A stretch of DNA of 64,000 nucleotides from positions 62,001-126,000 of the forward strand of contig JAKFVL010000023.1 in assembly GCA_021732215.1 (NCBI GenBank), given 5' to 3'. Below the pieces are notes generated by a model, which had not been told where the DNA came from, made no database searches, and saw only the letters and a program-made list of their open reading frames with translations. This document shows positions 41,527-49,916 of the stretch, in pieces. The DNA is from Hyphomicrobiales bacterium (GTDB lineage: Bacteria; Pseudomonadota; Alphaproteobacteria; Rhizobiales; Xanthobacteraceae). Positions within the stretch are counted from its first letter, which is position 1, and every line of letters begins with the position of its first letter. The position numbers were made by a program, and so were the translations under genes.

Positions 41527-43044
41527 CTAGAATAAACGGTCAGGTTTTGACGAGAAGGCGGGGCCGTTCGGCTTGATACGAATACCGGGACGCAAGCGCG
41601 TCCAAGGCAACGCTGCCGTGTCGGCGGGCATCGCACCGGGCGCGGCGCAAATGATGATCTCCTCGGCGATGGGCGTAAAGTCGGCGCGGAAATGCACCGA
41701 GCTTTTGTTGACGAGGATGGATTGTTCGGTCGGCTCGATTCCGACAAAACGGAACATGGCTTGATCGGCCAGTTGCGATTTGCGCGAGCCGACAACCACG
41801 CGCACGTCGCCGATCCGCAGGCACGCAGAGGGACCGAGATTCATCCGGCTGCCGCCGAAATAGGGGCCGGGGGCGATGAAGCGTCCGTCGGACAGTTCCT
41901 CGACGACGAACGTGCCCTCGAACGGTGTATCGCCCGGAATGCCTGATTTGCCGCCGAGCGACAACGTCACGCTGGTTCCCTTGCCCGCGCTATGCGCCGT
42001 CGCCGCCGTCGCCGGATCGACGATGACACCGATCGCCGCTTTGGTCGCGCCGTTGCGCACCAGTGCGCGCAGCATTCCGGTGGTGTCCGAGTCGCCGCCG
42101 GCGCCGGGATTATCCTGGGTATCGGCAATCACGATCGGTTTGCTGGCGCGCCGGGAACGCTCCATCGCATAGCGCACGCCGTCGTCGGGCGCGTAAATCT
42201 TGCCGTCGAAATCGTTTTCGTGCGCGCCGATCAGATCGGCGATGGTATCGGCCGCAAGGTCTGCATCGGCTTGCGTTCGGCCATATGCAAAGATCGAGGG
42301 GCCGCAGTCGGGAAAATCCGCAGCCGGAAATCCCGGTGCGAAGGAGAGCGTCGGAACACGGTCACTCTCGAGCGCTGCCAGCTTTGCATAAATGCTCTTG
42401 CAGGGCTCCAGATCGGTGCATTGCCAGCTAATAGGAATGAGAAAAGGCGGCTGGCGAAACGCCTTCGCAAACTTCTGCTTCGACTTCAGCAGCAGCGCGA
42501 GATGTTTCGCCGCGGCGCGGCCTGTGTCGGCCATATCGATATGCGGATAGGTGCGGTAGGCGATCAGCGCGTCGGCATGCTCGACCATCTCCGGCGTCAC
42601 ATTGGCGTGCAGATCGAGGCTGACGACGAGCGGCAAGTCCTTGCCGATGAGCTTGCGCACGCGGGCCAGCAATTCGCCCTCGCCATCGTCGAAATGCTCG
42701 GTCACCATCGCGCCGTGCAGGTCGAGATAGACCGCATCGATCGGACCCGCTTCTGCGATGCCACCCAGGATCGCTTTTGCGACCCGTTCGTAGGCGTCCT
42801 CGGTTACGTGAGCCGATGGGCTCGCCGCGCACCAGATGGTGGGAATCAGATCCCAGCCGTAGCCGCGTGCGTGATCAACGAAGCCAGACATGCCGACATT
42901 GATGTTGTGGGTGGCCGCGAACATTGCCTCGCCCCGCGACATTGGCGGCCAGCCGCCGCCGTGCACGAAGGCATCGTAGACCGCTTTGGTCGGCGCAAAA
43001 GTATTGGTCTCGTGCAGGAAGCCGCCGATCGCGATCCGGGTCAT
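41527..43044 (-). CDS. M81 family metallopeptidase, MlrC-like
   Basis: 505 aa with the M81/DUF1485 N-terminal part (IAIGGFLHETNTFAPTKAVY, YLDLHGAMVTEHFDDGEGEL, LDLHANVTPEMVEHADALIA, RTYPHIDMADTGRAA) and the MlrC C-terminal domain (IADTQDNPGAGGDSDTTGML). Conserved His/Asp/Glu residues fit a zinc enzyme. MlrC was named for microcystin breakdown in sphingomonads, where it cleaves linear peptide products. Relatives beside Dpp transporters in other bacteria are presumably peptide or amide hydrolases. It lies directly after the ABC ATPase gene (13 bp), so it is co-expressed with the transporter. Confidence 0.9.
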   Translation of the reverse strand: MTRIAIGGFLHETNTFAPTKAVYDAFVHGGGWPPMSRGEAMFAATHNINVGMSGFVDHARGYGWDLIPTIWCAASPSAHVTEDAYERVAKAILGGIAEAGPIDAVYLDLHGAMVTEHFDDGEGELLARVRKLIGKDLPLVVSLDLHANVTPEMVEHADALIAYRTYPHIDMADTGRAAAKHLALLLKSKQKFAKAFRQPPFLIPISWQCTDLEPCKSIYAKLAALESDRVPTLSFAPGFPAADFPDCGPSIFAYGRTQADADLAADTIADLIGAHENDFDGKIYAPDDGVRYAMERSRRASKPIVIADTQDNPGAGGDSDTTGMLRALVRNGATKAAIGVIVDPATAATAHSAGKGTSVTLSLGGKSGIPGDTPFEGTFVVEELSDGRFIAPGPYFGGSRMNLGPSACLRIGDVRVVVGSRKSQLADQAMFRFVGIEPTEQSILVNKSSVHFRADFTPIAEEIIICAAPGAMPADTAALPWTRLRPGIRIKPNGPAFSSKPDRLF

Positions 43045-43057
43045 GGTGTCATTGTAG

Positions 43058-44737
43058 TCAGGAATTCAATGCGATGTCGCGGGTTTTTGCCGGAGCAGCC
43101 ATGCCAGCGGCGAGGGGCCTGAAGTTGGCGAAATCCCACCCGCGGCCGGGCGCTGCGTCGAGCAATTGTTGTGTGTAGGCCTGCTTCGGATTGGTCAGGA
43201 TGTCGCCCGCCGGACCTTGCTCGACGATGTGCCCATGCTGCATGACGATCACGTCGTCGCAAATCTGCGCCGCCACCCGCAGGTCGTGAGTAATGAACAA
43301 AAGCGCGATGCCGAGCCGGGCTTGAATGTCATCGAGCAGCTGCAGCACCTGCGCCTGCACCGACACGTCCAGCGCAGAAACGGCTTCATCGGCAACCAGC
43401 ACATCGGGGTCCATCGCCAACGCGCGCGCGATGGCGATGCGCTGGCGTTGCCCGCCGGAAAACTGGTGCGGATAGCGCGAGATTGCGTCGGGTGGAAGAT
43501 CGACCAGTTCCAGCAACTCTCTCGCGCGCCTGAGTGCTTCTGGCTTCGGCGTTCCGTAATTGACCGGGCCTTCCGCGATGGTTTCGCCGACGGTGAGGCG
43601 CGGATTGAGCGAGCGATACGGATCCTGAAAGATGATCTGGATATGCTTGCGGTGCGGCCGCAGCAGGTTCCGCGACAGGAACGAGATTTCCTTGCCGATC
43701 ACGCGGATGCCGCCGGAGGTCGGATCGATCAGCCGGAGAATGCAGCGCGCAACAGTGGATTTTCCCGAGCCGCTTTCGCCGACGATGCCGAGTGTCCGGC
43801 CCCTGTGCAGCGTAAGGGTGACGTCTTTCGCTGCCGCGACCTCACGGACTTTGCCGAGAATCGATCGCTCGCGATAAACCTTCGTCAGTTCCGAGGTGTC
43901 TAGCACCACGGGCGCGGAGGCCGTCGCCGGGCGGGCAGCGCGGGGTACGAGGCTCGGAACGGCAGACAGCAGATTGCGCGTGTAGTCCTGCGTCGGTGCG
44001 CGCAGGATCGCATCGAGCGGACCCGTCTCAACCACATGGCCATAGCGCATCACGGCGACCCGATCTGCGATCTCGGCGACCACACCCATATCGTGCGTGA
44101 TGAACAGCACGGCGGTCCCGTGATCCTTTTGCAGGTCGCGGATCAGGCTGAGAATTTGCTTCTGCGTCGTCACATCGAGAGCGGTGGTCGGCTCGTCCGC
44201 GATCAGCAGTTTGGGTTCAAGAACCAGCGCCATAGCGATCATGATGCGCTGGCGCTGCCCGCCCGAGAGACGGTGCGGATAGGATGCGAAGATGCGCTCC
44301 ACATCCGGCAGCCGGACTTGCTCCATCATCTCGAGAATGCGTTTGCGCCGGCTTCGCGCGTCCAGACTGGTATGAGTGCGCAGCACTTCGTCGATCTGTT
44401 TGCCGACCGGGACCACCGGATTGAGCGCGGTCATCGGCTCCTGGAAGATCATCGCCATGGTGGTGGCCCGAAGCGCGCGGAGGCGGCGGTCGGTGGCGGT
44501 GAGAATTTCCTCGCCGGCAAGGCGTACACTGCCGTGCGTCGGCACGAGAATTTTCTTCGGCAACAACCCCATGATCGTGAGCGATGTCACCGACTTGCCC
44601 GAGCCGCTCTCGCCGACAAGGCACAGCGTCTCCCCTTCACTGACCTGTAACGAGACATTATCGAGAATTTTTGCAGCGTCCGGCTGAGCGCCGACACCGA
44701 CCACGAGATTGTTGATCTCGACGACTTTGCCGCTCAT
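43058..44737 (-). CDS. Peptide-type ABC transporter, fused double ATPase (DppD-DppF/GsiA-like)
   Basis: 559 aa from the ATG at 44737 that overlaps the permease stop (ATGA). Two complete oligopeptide-type ATPases in tandem. The first has GESGSGKSVTSL, YPHRLSGGQRQRI and LLIADEPTTALDV. The second has GESGSGKSTVARC, YPHQFSGGQRQRI and VLVADEAVSALDV, with Ala for Pro in Walker B. The first ends with the APTQDYTRNLLSAVP and the second with the NPKQAYTQQLL segment typical of Dpp/Opp ATPases. It powers the DppB/DppC-like channel encoded upstream. Confidence 0.93.
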   Translation of the reverse strand: MSGKVVEINNLVVGVGAQPDAAKILDNVSLQVSEGETLCLVGESGSGKSVTSLTIMGLLPKKILVPTHGSVRLAGEEILTATDRRLRALRATTMAMIFQEPMTALNPVVPVGKQIDEVLRTHTSLDARSRRKRILEMMEQVRLPDVERIFASYPHRLSGGQRQRIMIAMALVLEPKLLIADEPTTALDVTTQKQILSLIRDLQKDHGTAVLFITHDMGVVAEIADRVAVMRYGHVVETGPLDAILRAPTQDYTRNLLSAVPSLVPRAARPATASAPVVLDTSELTKVYRERSILGKVREVAAAKDVTLTLHRGRTLGIVGESGSGKSTVARCILRLIDPTSGGIRVIGKEISFLSRNLLRPHRKHIQIIFQDPYRSLNPRLTVGETIAEGPVNYGTPKPEALRRARELLELVDLPPDAISRYPHQFSGGQRQRIAIARALAMDPDVLVADEAVSALDVSVQAQVLQLLDDIQARLGIALLFITHDLRVAAQICDDVIVMQHGHIVEQGPAGDILTNPKQAYTQQLLDAAPGRGWDFANFRPLAAGMAAPAKTRDIALNS

Positions 44738-45624
44738 TTGCCCGCCTTGCGTTGCTTCATGCGGGGATCCAGCGCGTCGCGCGTGGCGTCGCCGATCAGG
44801 TTGATCGACAGAATGGCGATGGACAAAACCACTCCCGGCCAGAAGATCAGCGACGGCTTGATCTGGAAGAACGCGCGGCCCTCGGCCATAATGTTCCCCC
44901 AGGTCGGGGTTTCCGGATTGATGCCCGCGCCAAGGAACGACAGGATTGCCTCGGTGAGAATTGCCGATGCGCAGATATACGTTCCTTGCACGATCAACGG
45001 TGCAAACGTGTTTGGCATGATGTGCCGCCACAGGATTTTCGGCAGACCGGAGCCGATCGCGATCGCCGCTTCGACGTAAGGCTCCTCGCGCACTGACAGC
45101 ACGACGGAACGCACCAGCCGCACCACGCGCGGAACTTCCGGAATGATGATGGCGATCAGAACCGTCTTCAGACTGGCCCCGGAAAGAGACACCACAGCGA
45201 TGGCGAGCAGGATACTCGGAATCGCCATCAAGCCATCCATGATGCGCATGATGATGGCGTCCGCCCAGCGGAAGAAACCCGACACGAGGCCGATCGCAAG
45301 CCCGATCGTAACGCTGACGACCGCGGCGCCGACGCCGATCATCAGCGAGATGCGGCCGCCGTAGAGAATGCGCGAGAGCAGGTCGCGCCCATATGCGTCG
45401 GTTCCGAGCGGGAAGCCGGGCATCCCGGGCTTGAGCCGCATCGCCGGAGCGAGTTTCTGCGGATCCTGCGGCGCAATGAAGCCGGCGAAGATCGCGGACG
45501 CGACGACGACGATCAGGCAGATCGCGGCGATGGTGATGATCGTGCTCGAGGGCCTCAGGCTGACGCGCGGACCGCTCGCCGCGCCCGCGGAGATCGACGA
45601 TGGCTCGATGGTGTCGATGGCCAT
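44734..45624 (-). CDS. Peptide-type ABC transporter permease, DppC-like
   Basis: 296 aa from the ATG at 45624. Five or six membrane helices. DppC pattern: FPLGTDAYGRDLLSRILYGG, RISLMIGVGAAVVSVTIGLA, GYFRW-like GFFRWADAIIMRIMD and ILTEAILSFLGAGINPETPT, with the end DATRDALDPRM. The reading frame remains open upstream inside the dppB-like gene, but the ATG that overlaps its stop by one base is the natural start. Confidence 0.93.
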   Translation of the reverse strand: MAIDTIEPSSISAGAASGPRVSLRPSSTIITIAAICLIVVVASAIFAGFIAPQDPQKLAPAMRLKPGMPGFPLGTDAYGRDLLSRILYGGRISLMIGVGAAVVSVTIGLAIGLVSGFFRWADAIIMRIMDGLMAIPSILLAIAVVSLSGASLKTVLIAIIIPEVPRVVRLVRSVVLSVREEPYVEAAIAIGSGLPKILWRHIMPNTFAPLIVQGTYICASAILTEAILSFLGAGINPETPTWGNIMAEGRAFFQIKPSLIFWPGVVLSIAILSINLIGDATRDALDPRMKQRKAGK

Positions 45625-46565
45625 CAGTATCTGATCCTTGGGTCGAGCAGGGTGTAGAGGAGATCGATCACCAGATTGATCGTGACGTACAATCCGCTGG
45701 TGAGCAGAATCATCGCCTGGATCACCGGATAATCGCGCGCCAGCACCGCATCGACGGTGAGGCGGCCGATGCCGGGAATGTTGAACACGCTCTCGGTCAC
45801 CACCACGCCGGAGATCAGCAGCGCGAAACCGGTGCCGATCACGGTGATGACCGGTACGGCAGCGTTGCGCAGCGCATGGCGCATCAGCACTCCGGCTTCG
45901 CCGATGCCCTTGGCGCGCGCGGTCCGAACATAATCTTCGCCGAGCACTTCCAGCATCGAGGCGCGGGTGATGCGCGCGATCAAGGCGATGTAGATAAAGG
46001 ACAGCGCCATGGTCGGCAGGATGGCGCGCTCGAAGAACGGGCCGAAGCCGCCGGTGATGCTGCGGAATCCCTGTACCGGCAGCCAGCGGAATTCGATGGC
46101 GAATATCTGAATGAGAACGTAGCCGACCACGAACACCGGAACCGAGAAGCCGAGAACCGACAGGCTCATCACCACACGGTCGATCCAGGTGCCATGCTTC
46201 CATGCGGCAATGACGCCGAGCGGCACCGCGATCAGGATCGCGAGTGTGATGGTCGAGAGTGCGATGCTGATGGTCGGCTCGATGCGCTGACTGATCATCT
46301 TGATCACGGGAACCTGCGAGATCAGCGACACGCCCAAATCGCCCTGCAGGATTTTCCAGATCCAGGTAAGGAACTGGGTATGCAGCGGCTCGTTCAAGCC
46401 GAGCGATGTGCGGATGCGTTCCAGTTGCTCGGGCGTTGCGAGATCGCCGGCGATGATCGCGGCCGGATCGCCGGGGGTCAGGCGCAGAAGCAGGAAAACG
46501 ACGAGAGCCACTACGCCCATGACGGGGATCGCGGCGAGGATACGGCGGATCAGGTATCCGAGCAT
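45624..46565 (-). CDS. Peptide-type ABC transporter permease, DppB-like
   Basis: 313 aa. MLGYLIRRILAAIPVMGVVA is the typical DppB start. LRLTPGDPAAIIAGDLATPE, QLERIRTSLGLNEPL, YVRTARAKGIGEAGVLMRHA and VTESVFNIPGIGRLTVDAV complete the pattern. First gene of the operon DppB-DppC-double ATPase-MlrC-M20-amidase. A perfect inverted repeat (46693-46714) stands about 130 bp upstream. Confidence 0.93.
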   Translation of the reverse strand: MLGYLIRRILAAIPVMGVVALVVFLLLRLTPGDPAAIIAGDLATPEQLERIRTSLGLNEPLHTQFLTWIWKILQGDLGVSLISQVPVIKMISQRIEPTISIALSTITLAILIAVPLGVIAAWKHGTWIDRVVMSLSVLGFSVPVFVVGYVLIQIFAIEFRWLPVQGFRSITGGFGPFFERAILPTMALSFIYIALIARITRASMLEVLGEDYVRTARAKGIGEAGVLMRHALRNAAVPVITVIGTGFALLISGVVVTESVFNIPGIGRLTVDAVLARDYPVIQAMILLTSGLYVTINLVIDLLYTLLDPRIRY

Positions 46566-46692
46566 CAGCCGTGCCTCGATTTCTTGCGCCGGCGAGCAGG
46601 GCGTATTTTCAGCTTCATGCGCTTGTCCATCGGCGTTCCCTTGACGCCAAAATCCAGCAAATAGTGTGCCATCAATCGCACCCGCTCAAGAG

Positions 46693-46714
46693 GTTGCACA
46701 ATGATTTGTGCAAC
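46693..46714. promoter_or_regulatory. Perfect inverted repeat upstream of dppB-like operon (operator candidate)
   Basis: GTTGCACAA-TGAT-TTGTGCAAC: 9-bp perfect arms and a 4-bp centre in the 183-bp gap between the M20 peptidase stop and the dppB-like start. No T-run follows on either strand and the stem is AT-mixed, so an operator is likelier than a terminator. No regulator gene lies next to it. Confidence 0.45.
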
Positions 46715-46748
46715 GACGGACGCAAAGCGGCCATCGACAGGCGCCTGT

Positions 46749-47879
46749 CTAGCTGAGAGTTGCCAGCAGCCCGGCCATCAGTCGCCCGCGCTCGGCAAGA
46801 CAATCGACCTCGATATGCTCCTGCAGCGTATGCCCGCCGCCGCCGCGCATGCCGAGGCCGTCGAGTGTCGGAATACCCTTGGCGCCGGTGAAGTTGCCGT
46901 CCGATCCGCCGCCGGCGCTGCCCTGAATCAGATCGATGCCGATCTGCTTGCCGATATCGCGCGCGAGTCCGTAGAGCTTCATGGTGCCGGCGTCCGGTTC
47001 CCATACCGGCCGCGTCACGCCGCGCGTCACGTTGAATGTCACGTCATTGTTCGTGCCGGACAGAGCGAGCATCCGCTCGACGCCGCGATCGAGATCGGCC
47101 TGGCGTTTGGCCATGCTGAGCGCTTCGCCTGTGCAACGCGAGGCGACGCAATTGACCCATTGACCGCCGTGAACGATGCCGACGCTGAACGTGCAGTCCT
47201 CGCCGGTCATTTCGTCGATCTGAACGATCCGCCGCGCCATTTCGCGGATCGCGGATCGCCCCGCCGAAAGCCTCGCGCCGGAGTGGCTCGGCACGCCGAT
47301 CGCTTCCAGATTGTACCGGGCGATCGCGTAACGTCCGGTCACCACGCCCTTGTTCTCGAACGCTGGCTCCGGCACCAGCACGTACTTGTTGCGCGATGCC
47401 TCGGCTTCCACGAGATCGCGCGTGCTCGGCGTGCCGACTTCCTCGTCGGGCGTGAACAGGATGGTAAGGGGCAACGGCGTCGTGAAGGCGATCTTCTGCA
47501 ACTGGCGGATCGCTTCGAGGGCTGCGTAGTTTCCGCCTTTCATATCGAAAATACCCGGGCCAAAGCATTTGCCGTTGTCCCGCCGCCACGGCAACTGCGC
47601 GATCGTGCCGACCGGATGCACCGTATCCATGTGTCCGGCGATCAGAATGCCCGGTTTGCCGAAGTCAGGATGGGGAAAGCGTGCGCGAATGCAGCCACCG
47701 AACCCCATTCGTCCGGCGATCCGCTCGATCGTTGCGCCATTGAGCGCCATGTCGCGGGCGGCGAGATCGAGCATGCGGTCAACTGCCGCAGCATCCCATG
47801 TCGGGCTTTCGCACTCGACCCATGGCCGCAGACCGGCGAGCATGGCTTCGCTGTCGAACGGCAGATTGACTGGATTCAT
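46749..47879 (-). CDS. M20 family metallopeptidase (glutamate carboxypeptidase/CPG2-like)
   Basis: 376 aa from the ATG at 47879, which aligns with the family N-terminus; the frame is open for 71 more codons but without family resemblance. Zinc motifs: AGHMDTVHPVG, FGPGIFDMKGGNYAAL, the catalytic Glu pair in FTPDEEVGTPSTRD, and the late His in GGGGHTLQEHIEVDCL. The dimerisation insert around residues 175-280 is present. It probably removes C-terminal glutamate or hydrolyses dipeptide-like compounds imported by the neighbouring Dpp-type system. Confidence 0.88.
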   Translation of the reverse strand: MNPVNLPFDSEAMLAGLRPWVECESPTWDAAAVDRMLDLAARDMALNGATIERIAGRMGFGGCIRARFPHPDFGKPGILIAGHMDTVHPVGTIAQLPWRRDNGKCFGPGIFDMKGGNYAALEAIRQLQKIAFTTPLPLTILFTPDEEVGTPSTRDLVEAEASRNKYVLVPEPAFENKGVVTGRYAIARYNLEAIGVPSHSGARLSAGRSAIREMARRIVQIDEMTGEDCTFSVGIVHGGQWVNCVASRCTGEALSMAKRQADLDRGVERMLALSGTNNDVTFNVTRGVTRPVWEPDAGTMKLYGLARDIGKQIGIDLIQGSAGGGSDGNFTGAKGIPTLDGLGMRGGGGHTLQEHIEVDCLAERGRLMAGLLATLS

Positions 47880-48180
47880 CCGGTTGTCCCTGATCTTGCG
47901 CGCCAACGCGATATTTTGTTGAACTCGTTGAACGATGCGTGGAATGCATTTCAGAACGTCTTGAAGCTCGCGGCAAGCGGCAATCTTCGCAGTCGCGCAT
48001 GTGGTGGGGATGCCTTGCGCAAATGGCGATTGACGCATCACAGGGTTGGTGCAAGTCTTGCTTGAGAAGTCTTGATAAGCGAGCAGGTTCAAAGTCTTAG
48101 ACTTCGATCAAGCTCAATCTTCGATCAGGATGCACAAGCAATCATCCGGTAATGAACAGTTCTCAGTCAGGAGCGATGCG
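47880..48180. other. Divergent intergenic region with short repeats
   Basis: 301 bp between the M20 gene and the peptide-binding-protein gene. It contains direct repeats GTTGAAC (47918, 47927), AAGTCT-T-AGACTT (palindrome, 48092-48104) and two TTCGATCA copies 17 bp apart (48103 and 48120). These may be regulator or polymerase contact points for the binding-protein gene. No gene recognised. Confidence 0.4.
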
Positions 48181-49803
48181 ATGTCTGATTTTTCGCGTGG
48201 GTGGCGTGCTTCAGCTTTGATGAAAACGCGGTTGCCTGTTGTTCTGATCGCGGCGGGTTTGGCGCTTTCCGCCACGACCTCGCTGTCTTTCGCCCAAAAG
48301 GGCAAAACAATTTCGGCGGTGATGCATTCCGACCTGCGTGTGATCGACCCGATCATCACCACGGCCTACATCACCCGTAATCACGGTTACATGGTGTACG
48401 ACACGCTGCTGGCGATGGACTCCAGCTTCAAGGTCCAGCCGCAGATGGCGAGCTGGAAAATATCGGACGACAAGCTCACTTACACGTTCACGCTGCGCGA
48501 CGGGCTGAAATGGCATGACGGCAAGCCAGTCACTGCGGAAGATTGCGTTGCGTCCTTGAAACGCTGGGGCCAGCGCGATGGCATGGGCCAGAAGCTGATG
48601 GACTTTGTCGGGTCGCTCGACGCGACGGATGACAAGACGATCACGCTGAAACTGAAGGAGCCCTACGGCCTCGTTCTGGAATCGATCGGCAAGCCGTCCT
48701 CGGTGGTGCCGTTCATGATGCCGAAGCGTATCGCCGAGACGCCGGCGGACAAGGCAATCGCGGAACAGATCGGTTCGGGTCCGTTCAAGTTCATCCCGAG
48801 CGAGTTTCAGCCGGGCGTGAAAGTCGCTTACGAAAAGAACAAGGATTATGTCCCCCGCTCCGAACCGCCGAGCTGGACCTCGGGCGGCAAGGTGGTGAAG
48901 GTCGATCGCGTCGAGTGGATCACCATGCCGGACGCGCAGACTCAAGTGAACTCGCTGTTGTCCGGCGATATCGACTTCCTCGAAAATCCATCGTTCGATC
49001 TGCTCCCTGCGCTGACTGGCGACAAGAATATCAAGGTCGAAGTGCTCAACAAGCTGGGCTTTCAGACGCTCGGCCGGATGAATTTTCTTCATCCTCCGTT
49101 CGACAATGTGAAGGTACGCCGCGCCGCTTTTCTGGCGATGAGCCAGAAACCTGTCCTCGATGCGCTGATCGGCAATCCCCAATACTACAAGATGTGCGGA
49201 GCGGTGTTCGGCTGCGGCACGCCGCTTGCGACCGAAGCGGGTGGTGAGACTCTCGTCAAAGGCGACGGCATGGCGGAAGCAAAAAAGGAACTGGCCGCTT
49301 CCGGCTATGACGGAACGCCGGTCGTGGTGATGGCGCCTGGCGACGTGGTAACGTTGAAAGCGCAGCCGATCGTCGCAGCGCAATTGTTGCGCGATGCCGG
49401 TTTCAAGGTCGAGGTGCAAGCGACCGATTGGCAAACTGTGGTCACGCGCCGCGCCAGCCAGAAGCCGCCGAAGGAAGGCGGCTGGAACATGTTCTTCACC
49501 AACTGGGTCGCGGCCGACATTCTCAACCCGGTCGGCAATGCATCGATCTCGGGCCGGGGCAAGGCCGGAGGCTGGTTCGGCTGGTTCGACGACCCGAAGA
49601 TGGAAGAGTTGCGCGACAAGTTTGCTCGCTCGACCTCGCCGGATGAGCAAAAGAAACTCGCAGCGGACATCCAGAAGATCGCGTACGATCAGGTCGCCTA
49701 CATTCCGCTCGGTCAATATACGATCCCGAACGCATGGCGGAACCAGATCACCGGCGTGCTGGATGGCCCGGTGCCGGTGTTCTGGAACGTCGAAAAGAAG
49801 TAA
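48181..49803 (+). CDS. ABC transporter substrate-binding protein, DppA/OppA (SBP family 5)
   Basis: 540 aa from the ATG at 48181, with AGGAG seven bases upstream; an ATG 17 codons earlier lacks a ribosome binding site. Signal peptide ends SLSFAQ. Family 5 pattern: LTYTFTLRDGLKWHDGKPVT, AEDCVASLKRW, IGSGPFKFIPSEFQPGVKVA and YIPLGQYTIPNAWR. It should be the receptor for the DppBC/double ATPase encoded on the other side of the M20 gene, although transcribed in the opposite direction. An intrinsic terminator follows 15 bp after the stop. Confidence 0.92.
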   Translation: MSDFSRGWRASALMKTRLPVVLIAAGLALSATTSLSFAQKGKTISAVMHSDLRVIDPIITTAYITRNHGYMVYDTLLAMDSSFKVQPQMASWKISDDKLTYTFTLRDGLKWHDGKPVTAEDCVASLKRWGQRDGMGQKLMDFVGSLDATDDKTITLKLKEPYGLVLESIGKPSSVVPFMMPKRIAETPADKAIAEQIGSGPFKFIPSEFQPGVKVAYEKNKDYVPRSEPPSWTSGGKVVKVDRVEWITMPDAQTQVNSLLSGDIDFLENPSFDLLPALTGDKNIKVEVLNKLGFQTLGRMNFLHPPFDNVKVRRAAFLAMSQKPVLDALIGNPQYYKMCGAVFGCGTPLATEAGGETLVKGDGMAEAKKELAASGYDGTPVVVMAPGDVVTLKAQPIVAAQLLRDAGFKVEVQATDWQTVVTRRASQKPPKEGGWNMFFTNWVAADILNPVGNASISGRGKAGGWFGWFDDPKMEELRDKFARSTSPDEQKKLAADIQKIAYDQVAYIPLGQYTIPNAWRNQITGVLDGPVPVFWNVEKK

Positions 49804-49818
49804 TCGCGACACGAAGTC

Positions 49819-49852
49819 GAAAGGCCGCGGAGCAGATGCTGCGCGGCCTTTC
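49819..49852 (+). terminator. Rho-independent terminator of peptide-binding-protein gene
   Basis: GAAAGGCCGCG / CGCGGCCTTTC is a perfect 11-bp stem. The 12-nt loop can fold further (AGCA-GA-TGCT). The right arm contains TTT but no long T-tract follows. Confidence 0.75.
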
Positions 49853-49902
49853 TGATTCTCAAGTTCCGCTGATTCTCAAGTTCCGCTGATTCTCAAGTTT
49901 CG
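49852..49902 (+). repeat. 17-bp tandem repeat, three copies
   Basis: CTGATTCTCAAGTTCCG occurs at 49852 and 49869. A third copy with one change (CTGATTCTCAAGTTTCG) is at 49886. The array directly follows the terminator stem and lies between the convergent stops of the peptide-binding-protein and molybdopterin oxidoreductase genes. The first copy shares its first base with the stem. Confidence 0.93.
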
Positions 49903-49916
49903 GGTTTCGAAGCCTG

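Noticed and set aside
41527-43044. Reading the MlrC-like gene as evidence for microcystin degradation
   Set aside because: The mlrA, mlrB and mlrD genes are absent; M81 proteins are widespread in Rhizobiales beside peptide transporters, so only the family name is justified.
45025-45031. Upstream start for the double-ATPase gene inside the permease gene
   Set aside because: The frame is open upstream, but the ATG at 44737 overlaps the permease stop as ATGA and begins the family N-terminus.
46701-48065. Long open frame antisense to the M20 peptidase gene
   Set aside because: It mirrors the coding frame of a well-supported M20 enzyme and also runs across a promoter region without family resemblance.
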